From the NCBI RefSeq assembly GCF_003634455.1, contig NZ_RBLC01000008.1:1-64000 (forward strand): a stretch of DNA of 64,000 nt, written 5' to 3'. How positions within the stretch are numbered: the first letter of the stretch is position 1; every line of letters starts with the position of its first letter. The position numbers were made by a program, and so were the translations under genes. Shown piece by piece: positions 33,091 to 43,153 of the stretch. This DNA comes from Flavobacterium endophyticum (GTDB lineage Bacteria; Bacteroidota; Bacteroidia; Flavobacteriales; Flavobacteriaceae). The notes under the pieces are model-generated. The model was not told where the DNA came from. It saw nothing but the letters and a program-made list of their open reading frames with translations, and ran no database searches.

Positions 33091-34902
33091 TTATCGGGTC
33101 AGATAAACATACCCTGTTAGAGGAGTTTTATAATCTGGATCGTTGAGATCTAAGACATAATAATAGGTGCCGTCTGGAAGATTGGTCCCGCTGATTTCAA
33201 TTCCTTTAGTTGCTTTCCCATACCAGTTTTCGGTATTGTTATTTCCTGTCCACACCAACGTGCCCCAACGGTTATAGATAAGCAATTCGAAATTCAAAAA
33301 GATATCTCGTAATCCGTCTATAAAGAAAAAATCATTCCACCCGTCATCATTGGCAGTAACAGCATTATAGACTGTTGGCGGGCAGTTTTTTGTGTCTAAT
33401 AAAAAAGAAGTAATACTATAGCAATTTTCATCTTCTATCCTCACAAAGATTTCTTTTGGCGTTACCGAAGCAATATAATTATGCGAATTAAGAATCGGGT
33501 TTTCGTTAGATTCAGCTTCCTCTTTAGACGCAAAAAAATGAACTACATAACTAGGGTCAATCTTTACAGCGTCTTCATAATGCGAAAAATTGAAAGTTCC
33601 TTTTTTTAGGCCTTCATTGCAGGCGAAAATCGTTTCGAGCGGATTAAATTCTGGAGAAACCAGAAAAGAAACAGCAACAGAAAAATTGTTGTTCATTTCA
33701 TTTAATTCGGTTACGATTCCAGTTCCATTTCCGGCATCGTCGACTACAAATTTTAGAGTAAAATCATTCGGAATTTCATCAGGTATCGTAAGATGGATAC
33801 TATCGCTATAGCTTCCTCCAATCGGGATAGGAGGGACTGTCAAGGTTTGCTCAATCAAGATTCCGTTCGCATAAATCGAAATAGGAACTTCTGCAATTAG
33901 AGAATCAGTACTATCTAGATTGTATACGGTATAATCTACAATGATGCGTCGCGAATTGCATTCTAAAGCAACATTATCAATTGAAATGGTCGCATCTGGA
34001 AGCTGGTTATTTAATTTGGTAAGCACGGTGGTAATCATTACAAAATCCTGCTGCGAAGTAAGCTGAATTTCTACCGATTCGTCACTGATATCTATAAAGT
34101 CTTGGATTTCATAAACATCCAAATCCATGTTGTACAAGGTGCTGGAACCTGTAAAAGTATTAGTGCCGTTAAAGGCATTATTTGGAGGATTTAAGGCATT
34201 GCTTAAAGTATTCCCGTTAATTTTTAAAGATTCCGTAAACCCAGGATTAGGGAGGTTAACATCGCCTTCCCAAGCAATAAATCCAATTTTAGAACCGACA
34301 TTATCAATTACATTCAGGCTATTTAACGTCAAGGTCAGGTCATTCTGCGTTCTTGAAACACCCTGCAGTCCGTCGTAGACATTGATTTGATTCAGAGGAA
34401 GGCTTTCGTTTTTGTAGATAATTACGATGGCCCAACCGGCAAAGTTTGTACGGTTGTTGCAATAATGCGTCGGATTTAAAAACGGAGAAACATCCAGGTC
34501 TGATAACGTATAATTTCCGTTTCCAGTCGTGCGGATTTGTGTCGTCACATCTGTAAAAGCGCAGAAATAGTCTAAATCATTTTGGAAAAAAGCGAAATTC
34601 CTTTCAGAAGTTATAGGCGTTCCGTTTAGAAGCACATTCAAATCGCCTGTGCCCGAACCGGCCCAATAGAGATAAGCTTTTTCAATTTCATCTGTTGCAT
34701 CCATTGTCAAAGTTGCAGAAGAAGAAGTGGAAATAGAACATAAGGTATTGAGATTGTTTTCTGAAGTATTGAGCGTATTTCCTACAATCGTGAAATCATA
34801 ACGGCCGTTGAATTGTTGGAATAAAGCTACATCTTGCGCTAGAACGGTGCAAGAGAAAAGTAAAAAGACGATAATGTTTCTAATTGGTAGTTTTAGATTC
34901 AC
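33091..34902 (-). CDS. T9SS type B sorting-domain surface protein
   Basis: A 603-residue secreted protein with a signal peptide (residues 1-22). Domains that can be seen are a beta-rich N-terminal region (25-305) with cysteines, a CARDB-like immunoglobulin domain near 310-410, and a C-terminal gliding-motility-type sorting domain (about 505-603). The last contains NDGWNDFFFIDGLRD, ELLIYNRWGTLVWTGNN and GTYYYVLDL, with the YVYLTR end, which is the T9SS type B signal. It should be exported by the type IX machinery and anchored or released at the cell surface. The start is GTG. Ligand unknown. Confidence 0.85.
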   Translation of the reverse strand: MNLKLPIRNIIVFLLFSCTVLAQDVALFQQFNGRYDFTIVGNTLNTSENNLNTLCSISTSSSATLTMDATDEIEKAYLYWAGSGTGDLNVLLNGTPITSERNFAFFQNDLDYFCAFTDVTTQIRTTGNGNYTLSDLDVSPFLNPTHYCNNRTNFAGWAIVIIYKNESLPLNQINVYDGLQGVSRTQNDLTLTLNSLNVIDNVGSKIGFIAWEGDVNLPNPGFTESLKINGNTLSNALNPPNNAFNGTNTFTGSSTLYNMDLDVYEIQDFIDISDESVEIQLTSQQDFVMITTVLTKLNNQLPDATISIDNVALECNSRRIIVDYTVYNLDSTDSLIAEVPISIYANGILIEQTLTVPPIPIGGSYSDSIHLTIPDEIPNDFTLKFVVDDAGNGTGIVTELNEMNNNFSVAVSFLVSPEFNPLETIFACNEGLKKGTFNFSHYEDAVKIDPSYVVHFFASKEEAESNENPILNSHNYIASVTPKEIFVRIEDENCYSITSFLLDTKNCPPTVYNAVTANDDGWNDFFFIDGLRDIFLNFELLIYNRWGTLVWTGNNNTENWYGKATKGIEISGTNLPDGTYYYVLDLNDPDYKTPLTGYVYLTR

Positions 34903-35035
34903 TCGATAATCAATTGAAAGATATAAAGATAGTATTTATTTATAATAGAGTATGTTAACAAAATAAAATTACCTTTTACGAATGCCTTAATCTTATCTAA
35001 AAAATTAGTACTTTTCCAAAGCATAAAAATAGGCC

Positions 35036-36013
35036 GTGAGAAACTATACCGTTAGAAAATATAAAGCCGAAGACTACGATAATTGGAACGCTTTTGTGGA
35101 TAAAGCCAAAAATGCGACATTTTTATTTCATAGAGATTTTATGGAATACCACAGCGATAGGTTTCAGGATTTTTCATTGATTATTTTAGATGGTGAAAAT
35201 TGGGAAGCGGTCTTGCCAGCTAATGTTGTCGGCGACGCTATTTTTTCTCATCAAGGATTGACTTACGGGGGAATTGTGTGCGATGAAAAGATGAAACAGT
35301 CCATAATGATTTCAGTTTTCAAGAGCGTATTGCAGTTTTTAGAATCCAACGGAATCCAAAAGCTTCATTTCAAGATGATGCCTTCTATTTATTTTGATTT
35401 TCCTTCCGACGAATTAAATTACGCTTTATTCTTAGTCGATGCAAAATTGACACGAAGAGATGCTTTGTCTGTTATTGACAATTCTAAACCATACAAGATC
35501 TCTAGAGCTAGAAGAGCGTGTGTAAGAAGAGGACAGCAGTTGGGCTTGATAATCAAAGAAGAGCCTAATTTTAAGTTGTTTTGGGACGAAATATTGATTC
35601 CGAATATCTCAGAAAAGCATAACGCAAAACCTGTTCATACTGTTGAAGAAATCGAAAAGTTGCATCGTTTGTTTCCAGAAAACATTAGGCATTTTAATGT
35701 CTATTATCAAGATAAGATTGTTGCAGGGACAACTATTTTTATTTCTAAAAATGTTGCTCATCCTCAGTATGTTTCTGGACAAAATAATAAAAACGAGCTA
35801 GGTTCGTTAGACCTTCTGTACCATCACTTGATTGTTGATGTATTTCCCGATAAGCGGTTTTTTGATTTTGGAATTTCTAATGAACAAAACGGGCAAAAAC
35901 TTAATGAAGGACTTATTTTTTGGAAGGAAAGTTTCGGGGCAAGGACTCTGACTCAGGATTTTTATGAAATCTCAACCTCCAATTACAACAAGCTAGAAAA
36001 TGTTTTGATATGA
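35036..36013 (+). CDS. FemAB/GNAT-like acyltransferase of the glycan locus
   Basis: A 325-residue protein with tandem GNAT-like halves in the FemAB style (N-terminal [30 protein letters not shown], central [22 protein letters not shown]-terminal [41 protein letters not shown]). It probably transfers an acyl group to an amino-sugar precursor made by the next gene. The start is GTG. It overlaps the aminotransferase gene by four bases (ATGA), so translation is coupled and the pair likely works together. Confidence 0.78.
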   Translation: MRNYTVRKYKAEDYDNWNAFVDKAKNATFLFHRDFMEYHSDRFQDFSLIILDGENWEAVLPANVVGDAIFSHQGLTYGGIVCDEKMKQSIMISVFKSVLQFLESNGIQKLHFKMMPSIYFDFPSDELNYALFLVDAKLTRRDALSVIDNSKPYKISRARRACVRRGQQLGLIIKEEPNFKLFWDEILIPNISEKHNAKPVHTVEEIEKLHRLFPENIRHFNVYYQDKIVAGTTIFISKNVAHPQYVSGQNNKNELGSLDLLYHHLIVDVFPDKRFFDFGISNEQNGQKLNEGLIFWKESFGARTLTQDFYEISTSNYNKLENVLI

Positions 36014-37107
36014 TAAAATTTCTGGATTTAAAGAAAATAAACGAACCGTATCAAGCGGCTTTCCAAGCAAAGCTAAAAGATATCTCAGAGAAAGGCTGGT
36101 ATATTTTAGGCGAAGAAATCAAAGCTTTTGAGCATAATTTTGCGGCATATTGCGGCGTCAAATATTGTATTGGCGTTGGAAATGGCTTGGATGCTTTGGT
36201 CTTGATTTTTAAAGCGTATATTCAATTAGGTAGAATCCAAAAAGGGGATGAGGTGATCATTCCTGCAAATACTTACATTGCGAGTATCTTAGCGGTACTT
36301 CAAGCAGATTTAGTTCCGGTTTTAGTCGAGCCAAATCTTGAAACCTACAACATCGACGCTAAAGAAATAGAGAAGGCCATAACGCCAAAAACTAAAGCAA
36401 TTTTGCCTGTTCATTTGTATGGACAGTTGTCTCCGATGCAAGAAATTAATTCCATAGCAAAGAAATATAAACTGTTGGTGATCGAAGATGCGGCGCAAAG
36501 TCATGGAGCCGTTTTAAATTCAAAAAAAGCAGGAAGCATAGGCGATGCCGCAGGATTTAGCTTTTATCCAGGTAAAAACCTAGGCGCTTTGGGCGATGCG
36601 GGGGCCATTACCACAAATGATGAAGAATTGGCAAGAATGCTTTTTTCTTTACGCAACTACGGATCCGAAACAAAGTACGTTAATGATTATATCGGAATTA
36701 ATTCCCGACTGGATGAATTGCAGGCAGCATTCTTAACGGTAAAATTGCCAAATCTTGATGCCGAAAATACGATCAGGCAGAAAATAGCAAGACGGTATTT
36801 GTCCGAAATAAAAAACAATAAGATTACTTTGCCGTTTTATGACGATTCCGATAATCATGTTTTTCATCTTTTTGTTGTCAGGACAGCTGATAGGAAAGGA
36901 TTTCAAGAGTATTTACTGAAAAATAATATCCAAACCTTGATTCATTATCCGATTCCACCTCACCAGCAAAAAGCGCTTTCTTTTCTCAAAGAATTATCTT
37001 TCCCGATTACTGAAAAGATTCACAGGGAAGTTTTGAGCTTGCCAATAAGTCCTGTCATGAGCGAGGAAGAGGTTGGCTATGTGATTCAAATTATTAATAA
37101 ATTCTAA
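36010..37107 (+). CDS. fdtB: DegT/DnrJ-type sugar aminotransferase (FdtB-like)
   Basis: A 365-residue PLP-dependent sugar aminotransferase. Conserved elements are [15 protein letters not shown] near 57-71, [26 protein letters not shown] (Asp binding the pyridine nitrogen), [17 protein letters not shown] with the Schiff-base Lys near 190, and the dimer block [18 protein letters not shown]. With FdtA encoded 6 kb away it would aminate a dTDP-3-keto-6-deoxyhexose to dTDP-3-amino-3,6-dideoxy-galactose or -glucose; the fdtB symbol rests on this pairing. It is translationally coupled to the FemAB/GNAT-like gene. Confidence 0.85.
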   Translation: MIKFLDLKKINEPYQAAFQAKLKDISEKGWYILGEEIKAFEHNFAAYCGVKYCIGVGNGLDALVLIFKAYIQLGRIQKGDEVIIPANTYIASILAVLQADLVPVLVEPNLETYNIDAKEIEKAITPKTKAILPVHLYGQLSPMQEINSIAKKYKLLVIEDAAQSHGAVLNSKKAGSIGDAAGFSFYPGKNLGALGDAGAITTNDEELARMLFSLRNYGSETKYVNDYIGINSRLDELQAAFLTVKLPNLDAENTIRQKIARRYLSEIKNNKITLPFYDDSDNHVFHLFVVRTADRKGFQEYLLKNNIQTLIHYPIPPHQQKALSFLKELSFPITEKIHREVLSLPISPVMSEEEVGYVIQIINKF

Positions 37108-38385
37108 TTGATTTCTATAAAAAAAATAGTAGCATCATCACTGTTCAAAGTAACCTCTTTGAATAGTATCAGTGTTGTCATAAAAATTTTAATAGGAATT
37201 CTGTCATCCAAGATTATTGCCCTTTTTTTAGGAGCTCCCGGAATGGCGTTGGTCGGAAATATGAGGAACTTTTTTTCTTCGGTAGAAACGATTACGACCT
37301 TAGGCTTCCAAAATGGAATCGTAAAATATGCTGCAGAAAATCAAAATGACGAAGCTCATATCAAAAAAATAATTTCCACCACTTTTATTACGTTATTGTG
37401 CTCTTCGATACTATTTGCCTTTGTCCTTTTTTTATTTAGTGGCTACTGGAACGAGCAGGTTTTCGGAGCTCATCACAATTTTGATTTTGTATTTATTGTC
37501 TTAGCTTTTTCTGTACCGTTTTATGTCCTCAATGTTTTTTTGGTGAGCATACTGAATGGTTTTGGAAAATACAATAAGATAATCTACATCAATATTTTTG
37601 GTAGTATTATTGGACTCATCGTTTCTGTAATCTTAATCTGGGAACTCAATATAGCAGGTGCCTTGATTTCGGTAGTGGTTACACCAGCCTTACTCTTGTT
37701 TGTTACCTTTATTTATTTTAGAGCCGAGATGGATTTATGGAAGTATATCAGCTTCCAGTCTTTTGATTTTGACATTATCAAAAGCCTATCGTCCTTTTCA
37801 CTGATGGCTCTAGTTTCGGGATTCTTAGGCCCATTGGTCTTTCTGGCAATTCGGAATAATGTGATTGAAAAATTAGGCACAGAACAAGCTGGATATTGGT
37901 CAGCGATGGAAAGAATTTCATCCAATTATTTGATGTTTATTTCTACCTTACTGACTGTTTATTTTCTGCCAAAATTAATATTAGCTACCGCAAAAAAAGA
38001 GACTAAAACTGTTTTTTATAGCTATTATAAGACCATTTTGCCGATTTTTATTTTTACCGCTGGTATCATTTATGTGCTAAGGCATTTCATTGTGGCTTTT
38101 CTGTTTACGAAAGACTTTATGCCCGTCGAAAACCTATTCAAGTGGCAGCTGATAGGCGACACGCTTAAAGTAGCATCACTCATACTTGGATTTGAATTCT
38201 TTGCTAAAAAAATGACAGTAGCTTTTATTATTTCTGAGCTATTATCTTTAGCCGTCTTATACGCCTCAACTCTATATTTTATAGCGGATTATGGTATAGA
38301 AGGCATAGTGATGGCACATGCATTTACATATCTGCTGTATTTTTTGGTGTTGAGTATTTATTTTAGAAGCACTATGAAGCTATAA
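37108..38385 (+). CDS. Wzx-type O-antigen/oligosaccharide flippase
   Basis: A 425-residue MATE/MOP-superfamily exporter with about 12 membrane helices and no large loops (LFLGAPGMALVGNMRNFFSSVETITTLGFQNGIVKYAAENQ is the family's cytoplasmic N-terminal block). It would flip undecaprenyl-PP-linked repeat units. Its TTG start directly follows the TAA stop of the aminotransferase in the same frame, so no upstream extension is possible. Confidence 0.85.
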   Translation: MISIKKIVASSLFKVTSLNSISVVIKILIGILSSKIIALFLGAPGMALVGNMRNFFSSVETITTLGFQNGIVKYAAENQNDEAHIKKIISTTFITLLCSSILFAFVLFLFSGYWNEQVFGAHHNFDFVFIVLAFSVPFYVLNVFLVSILNGFGKYNKIIYINIFGSIIGLIVSVILIWELNIAGALISVVVTPALLLFVTFIYFRAEMDLWKYISFQSFDFDIIKSLSSFSLMALVSGFLGPLVFLAIRNNVIEKLGTEQAGYWSAMERISSNYLMFISTLLTVYFLPKLILATAKKETKTVFYSYYKTILPIFIFTAGIIYVLRHFIVAFLFTKDFMPVENLFKWQLIGDTLKVASLILGFEFFAKKMTVAFIISELLSLAVLYASTLYFIADYGIEGIVMAHAFTYLLYFLVLSIYFRSTMKL

Positions 38386-38433
38386 TATAAACGTCTTATT
38401 ACCTTTATTAATTTTAATACTAAGAACTTTAGA

Positions 38434-39168
38434 ATGAACAAAAGTCTTTTTATCATACCCTTTTACAACGAAGAAAAAAGAATATCATCTGATGAATATC
38501 TCCAAATCATTGAAGAATCAGAAGAGATAGATTTTTTATTGGTAAATGATGGTAGTGTAGATGCTACTTTAGGTATTTTAAAAGGGCTTTCTGATAAATT
38601 ATCAAATTGTGAAACGTATGATTTGTCTCAAAATTCAGGGAAAGCCGAGGCCATAAGAAAAGGTATGCTTCATGCACAAAATCAATACGACTATATCGGC
38701 TATCTGGATGCTGATTTTTCAACGCCTGTATCAGAAATGATAAAACTATTGGACTATGCAAAAAGAAATCCCCACCTAAATATTGTCTTGGGAAGCCGCG
38801 TAAAGCTTTTAGGTAATCAAGTTATAAGATCGCAGGTAAGGCACTATTTCGGACGAATTTTTGCCACTGTAATAAGTAAATTCATTTTGCGTGTTCCAGT
38901 TTATGATACCCAGTGTGGTGCAAAAATCATAAAAGCTGACGTCGCAAAAACACTTTTTGAAAAACCATTTTTAACGCGATGGATTTTTGATGTCGAAATG
39001 CTATTACGCTATAAAACAACATACCCCAACTTTCTAACAACTGCTAGCGAATATCCATTGGATATTTGGATCGAAAAAGGCAAAACATCTATAAAACTAA
39101 AAGAGTTCTTGATTTTTCCATTTCAAATTTTAAAGATATATTTTCACTATTCTAAAAAAAACAGTTAA
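38434..39168 (+). CDS. Glycosyltransferase family 2, dolichyl-phosphate-type
   Basis: A 244-residue GT2 enzyme resembling dolichol/polyprenyl-phosphate mannose or glucose synthases: FIIPFYNEEKRI at residues 6-17, VNDGSVDAT at 36-44, NSGKAEAIRKGM and DADFSTP (DxD) near 90, then a late TRWIFDVEMLLRY block. There are no C-terminal membrane helices, so it is a soluble or membrane-associated synthase. It may charge the polyprenyl carrier for the adjacent GT-C-like membrane enzyme, which ends 6 bp away on the opposite strand. Confidence 0.82.
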   Translation: MNKSLFIIPFYNEEKRISSDEYLQIIEESEEIDFLLVNDGSVDATLGILKGLSDKLSNCETYDLSQNSGKAEAIRKGMLHAQNQYDYIGYLDADFSTPVSEMIKLLDYAKRNPHLNIVLGSRVKLLGNQVIRSQVRHYFGRIFATVISKFILRVPVYDTQCGAKIIKADVAKTLFEKPFLTRWIFDVEMLLRYKTTYPNFLTTASEYPLDIWIEKGKTSIKLKEFLIFPFQILKIYFHYSKKNS

Positions 39169-39174
39169 TATTTT

Positions 39175-40848
39175 TTAATGAACTGATTTTCTTGCGATGA
39201 CAGGAAATTCTTCATTTTTTTCTATTGTGTTGTAGATTATGAAATGTTTTGTTTCGTCTATCTTTTTGAAGTTTTTATAGATGTATACGGCAATTACGCT
39301 AAAATCTTCTTTTTTGTCAAACATAAATTCCTCACCACCATCAAGAAAGCTTTTTTCTAAAAAAATAAAATTTTCTTTTTTTGCTGCAATCCTCAGAAAA
39401 CGACTAGGATCTCTATTCACCTCGTTGTTTGTAAGCCAATCTGCGGGTAAAACACTTTGAGTGTTAAATACGTAATGTGCCATTGGAAAACTTGGAGCAA
39501 CAATATAACGATTGCCGTATTTTTCAACCAGAGACTTAAGATCGAGTAACTTGTTTCTGTTGTCTTTATTGGTTTTGAGGTATTTTAGCTTTGGAGAAAT
39601 AGTATCTAAAGGATAGTTTAATTCAGAAATTTGTTTTTCTCTATAAGGCCTAAAGTTGGAAGAATAGGCTAACAGTAAAATAATACTTCCACCCAAAATA
39701 AATAATTTCGGATTATAGACTTTGTCTAAGTCTTCTGAAAATAAGATTGATAATGATAGGATTATACCCGTTGAAAAGAAAATAGGATAATTGTAACCCA
39801 TGCTTATTGAACAGCTCCAAGCAATCAAAAGAGTCAGGAGAATTGGAATATAATACTTGAAGTTATTTCGGTCCTTAATTATTTTACTGATTACAGCAAA
39901 AGTAGCAGAAAGCATTGCAATTCTTGAAGCGATCAGAAATTCTCTAAAAACGCATAAAGCAATAGAAACGACAAGCAGAACAATAGAGAGATTTTTTAAA
40001 TATTCTGGAAAAGTGATTGCTTTCTTTTTTGGAAAATACAATAATAAATACGCCAGCAGAATGATTAAGGGCAGTAAAAAAGATACTTTAGGATACGTCC
40101 ACACATAATCTAAAAAACCTGAATAAAGAAGGTCTTTAAAATGCGTCTGTCCAGTTGTTTGCTCTAGAAAATTATTAATAGATGATGTGTAGTTTATCCA
40201 CAAAAAGAATAGTGAAATGAAGACCAATAAAAAAGCTAAGAATTGTACGCCTTTTTTTATTCCTTGCATACAGGCAATCACTAAAAAGAAACCAAAAGGA
40301 ATTAAATAAAAGGATTGTTTTGTAAGTGCTGATAAGAAACAAAAAAAAGCGATTGCCAAAAGTTGAACTATACTCGATTTTCCATTCCTGCTTAAAGAGA
40401 GAATATATAAAGCAATTACAGCAAAGAGCAGGCCATCTGTTGTAGGCCACGGATACGCCGTGAAATTCAATAATGAAATGACAAATCCTACCGTCATTAA
40501 GGCCCACTTATTAAATTTAAAAGGAAGCGGATAAAAATTAGTAAAACTTTTAACGGCTAAAAACACTTGCAAAGCAAACAGCAAATAGTTGACAATTTTG
40601 ATATAATAAAATTGACCCGCTATAGGAAGTATTTTAATAAAAATGGCCTGAAAATATAAAGTTGACGGTGGAGCTTTATAGACAAAATCTTTATAGACAT
40701 CTTGTCCGTTTGCAATTCTCCATGAAAAACTGGGAATATATCCAGTATCCCAAGTTTCAAATCCATAACGTGCCGTGAATAAACAATAAATGGCTACAAC
40801 GATAAAAAATAAAGAACAGTAGATGGTATTTGTTGAAATTGTTTTCAT
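39175..40848 (-). CDS. GT-C-like integral membrane glycosyltransferase
   Basis: A 557-residue protein with about 11-12 membrane helices in its first 400 residues and a soluble C-terminal domain. The first loop has the acidic FETWDTGYIPSFSWRIANGQDVYKDFVYKAPPSTLYFQ motif typical of GT-C glycosyltransferases, which use polyprenyl-phosphate sugars. I cannot assign a subfamily. It is oriented against its neighbour and would use the product of a DPM-type synthase such as the adjacent GT2. Confidence 0.72.
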   Translation of the reverse strand: MKTISTNTIYCSLFFIVVAIYCLFTARYGFETWDTGYIPSFSWRIANGQDVYKDFVYKAPPSTLYFQAIFIKILPIAGQFYYIKIVNYLLFALQVFLAVKSFTNFYPLPFKFNKWALMTVGFVISLLNFTAYPWPTTDGLLFAVIALYILSLSRNGKSSIVQLLAIAFFCFLSALTKQSFYLIPFGFFLVIACMQGIKKGVQFLAFLLVFISLFFLWINYTSSINNFLEQTTGQTHFKDLLYSGFLDYVWTYPKVSFLLPLIILLAYLLLYFPKKKAITFPEYLKNLSIVLLVVSIALCVFREFLIASRIAMLSATFAVISKIIKDRNNFKYYIPILLTLLIAWSCSISMGYNYPIFFSTGIILSLSILFSEDLDKVYNPKLFILGGSIILLLAYSSNFRPYREKQISELNYPLDTISPKLKYLKTNKDNRNKLLDLKSLVEKYGNRYIVAPSFPMAHYVFNTQSVLPADWLTNNEVNRDPSRFLRIAAKKENFIFLEKSFLDGGEEFMFDKKEDFSVIAVYIYKNFKKIDETKHFIIYNTIEKNEEFPVIARKSVH

Positions 40849-40872
40849 GAATTATTTTTTTCGACTATAGAT

Positions 40873-42009
40873 TTATTGCCAGTTTTCTAAATACCTCTCA
40901 GCAATTTTAATAAAATGATGCTCCTTTTCAACGAACGCTCGTGCATTCCTACCCATTTTAGCTAATTCTTCTGGATTTTCGATTAAGAACGATAGTTGAT
41001 CTACTATAGAATCTACATCTGGCAAAGCATTTACAGCCACTTTATCGGTTAATTGATAATAGTCGTAAAATTCAGATTCAGCTCCCGTAAAAACGACTTT
41101 TCCTTGCGCCATGGCTTCCAAAGCATTATATCCTTGGTCAAAAGAGTAGATCTGATCAAGAAGTATATGTGCCGATTGCAAATACTTTTGATATTCGTCA
41201 TAAGCCAAGCTATTCACTATTATGATTTCGACTTTGTCTTTGTACTTTACTTCTATTTTTGATAACGCCTCTAAAAAAATAGCACTTCCTTTTTTGACAG
41301 AGCTATATTTATTAATACCATGGAAAATGATAATCCTTGAATCAATTTTTATCGGCGAGAACTTAAGCTTATCTGTATTTATCGGATTTGGAATCAATGA
41401 AAAATCAATGTCAGTATGCTCCATCGGGATCTTATAATCCAAATCAGAAACCAATATTCCATCGCAGTTAGATTTCAAGAAATTAAAAAGCTTTTTCTGT
41501 TGCTTTCCTACATAACTCAAAGTATAATTGTAATATTTTTTATTTGAAGCATCATCAAAATAAGGCGTAAGTACCGAATATTTTAAATTGTTTTTTAATA
41601 AGACTTCTACAATTGGAGTTTCGTCCCCGCAAATCAAAAGGAATTTTTTGTTGTTTTGTGCAAATAGTTTTCGGTAAAGTTTTTCCGCTAGTCTAGGCGA
41701 AGTTTCAATTGCATTTGAATTAATCAATTGAACGACATCGTAATTTTTCAGTTGAGGTAAAAGCTTTCGGAATCTAGAGGCTCTTTCCAATGCTTCCAAA
41801 TCCAGCATAAAAACTTTCTTGAAAACCTTGTTGCAGAATCGAAATAAGCCATTAGAAGGAATTACTCTCGAAGCAATTGAGAAATCAACAGGATATTTTT
41901 TAAAATCATCTCCGGTACCTACAATATGCACTTCATGTCCTAAAGCAGTAAGTCCTTCCTTTAACGAATTGTGTAATCGGCTGAATTCTCCAACGAGTAG
42001 AATCCTCAT
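40873..42009 (-). CDS. Glycosyltransferase family 4 (GT-B)
   Basis: A 378-residue GT-B enzyme. The N-terminal half has MRILLVGEFSRLHNSLKEGLTALGHEVHIVG, and the C-terminal half has IIIFHGINKYSSVKKGS and the donor-binding EALEAMAQGKVVFTGAESEFYDYY block with the E-x7-E pattern, ending in the usual C-terminal helix. Donor and acceptor are unknown. It is 45 bp divergent from the next GT4 gene and 24 bp upstream of the GT-C-like gene in the same leftward transcript. Confidence 0.82.
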   Translation of the reverse strand: MRILLVGEFSRLHNSLKEGLTALGHEVHIVGTGDDFKKYPVDFSIASRVIPSNGLFRFCNKVFKKVFMLDLEALERASRFRKLLPQLKNYDVVQLINSNAIETSPRLAEKLYRKLFAQNNKKFLLICGDETPIVEVLLKNNLKYSVLTPYFDDASNKKYYNYTLSYVGKQQKKLFNFLKSNCDGILVSDLDYKIPMEHTDIDFSLIPNPINTDKLKFSPIKIDSRIIIFHGINKYSSVKKGSAIFLEALSKIEVKYKDKVEIIIVNSLAYDEYQKYLQSAHILLDQIYSFDQGYNALEAMAQGKVVFTGAESEFYDYYQLTDKVAVNALPDVDSIVDQLSFLIENPEELAKMGRNARAFVEKEHHFIKIAERYLENWQ

Positions 42010-42016
42010 AATTGTT

Positions 42017-42024
42017 TATATTTG
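42017..42024 (+). promoter_or_regulatory. -7 promoter element (TATATTTG)
   Basis: An exact TANNTTTG match lies 31 bp before the ATG at 42055, in the 45-bp divergent gap between two GT4 genes. A -33 element would have to fall in the neighbouring coding sequence and is not obvious. Confidence 0.4.
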
Positions 42025-42054
42025 CTTCAAAAATAATTAAAAAAGTAGCAACAG

Positions 42055-43149
42055 ATGCATCAAACGAAAATATGTTTGATTGGAAATAATCTTTCAAATG
42101 GCGGTGCCGACAAGATTCATGCTATTTTATCAAATTTTTTTTTCAGCAAAAACATCGATGTCCATAATGTGATCATCACAGATGAGATAACCTACGATTT
42201 CTCTGGAAAATTGCTGAACCTCGGCAAGCTGAAAGACAACGGCAATGGACTTTTAAACAATCTCAAAAGATTTTTGGTGCTTAAAAAGTATATCAAGCAA
42301 CATAATTTTGATTACATTATCGACGTACGCGCTAGAAACAACCAGCTTAAGGAATTTTTAATTGCGAAGATGATTTATAAAGTTCCTTATGTAGTGATGA
42401 TTCATAGCTATAATACGGATTGGTATTTTCCGAAAAATAATCTTATAGCAAAGACTATTTTTTCTAACGCCTACGGAATTGTCTGCGTATCCAAAGAAAT
42501 TGAAGCGAAGGTTAAGGGAAAATACGGCTATAAAAACCTAAGAACGATTTATAATCCGCTTGAAATTGATAAAATTACCGTTCTTTCAAAAGAAAATATC
42601 GATCTGGATTTTGAATACGTTTTGGCCGCCGGAAGAATGGTTTTTGACAACAACAAGCAGTTCGATAAGATGATTAAGGCCTATGCCGCTTCAAGGCTTC
42701 CGATGAAAAATATAAAATTGGTTCTGCTAGGCAATGGCCCTCAAAAAAAATACTTGCAGGAATTAGCCAAATCCGAAGAGGTTGAAGATAAGGTAGTGTT
42801 TTTGGATTTTCAAAAGAATCCGTTTAAATTTATAAAACGTGCTAAATTTACGCTGCTGACGAGCAAACATGAAGGGTTGCCTAATATTATCACTGAATCT
42901 TTAGCTTGTGGCGTACCAGTTGTTTCTTTTGATTGCAAGTCGGGACCTAATGAATTAATAGAAAATGGCAAGAATGGACTTTTGGTCAAAGATCAAGATT
43001 TTGAGGAATTTGTGCATGCGATGGATGAAATGGATCAAAACGAAACCCTGCTGGCAACTTGCAAAGAAAATGCATTGGAAAGCATACAGCGTTTTTCTGT
43101 AGAAAAAATTGGTGCTGAATGGTTAGAATATTTAAAAATTAACAAATAG
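42055..43149 (+). CDS. Glycosyltransferase family 4 (GT-B)
   Basis: A 364-residue GT4 enzyme: LIGNNLSNGGADKIHAILS at residues 8-26 (acceptor side, GG loop), VVMIHSYNTDWYFPKNN, then the donor side VLAAGRMVFDNNKQFDKMIKAYAA, LVLLGNGPQKKYLQELA and HEGLPNIITESLACGVPVVSFDCKSGPNELIENGKNGLLV with the E-x7-E motif. It closely resembles N-acetylgalactosamine or galactose-type GT4 transferases of O-antigen loci, but the specificity is not readable. fdtA follows after 4 bp. Confidence 0.84.
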   Translation: MHQTKICLIGNNLSNGGADKIHAILSNFFFSKNIDVHNVIITDEITYDFSGKLLNLGKLKDNGNGLLNNLKRFLVLKKYIKQHNFDYIIDVRARNNQLKEFLIAKMIYKVPYVVMIHSYNTDWYFPKNNLIAKTIFSNAYGIVCVSKEIEAKVKGKYGYKNLRTIYNPLEIDKITVLSKENIDLDFEYVLAAGRMVFDNNKQFDKMIKAYAASRLPMKNIKLVLLGNGPQKKYLQELAKSEEVEDKVVFLDFQKNPFKFIKRAKFTLLTSKHEGLPNIITESLACGVPVVSFDCKSGPNELIENGKNGLLVKDQDFEEFVHAMDEMDQNETLLATCKENALESIQRFSVEKIGAEWLEYLKINK

Positions 43150-43153
43150 GTAA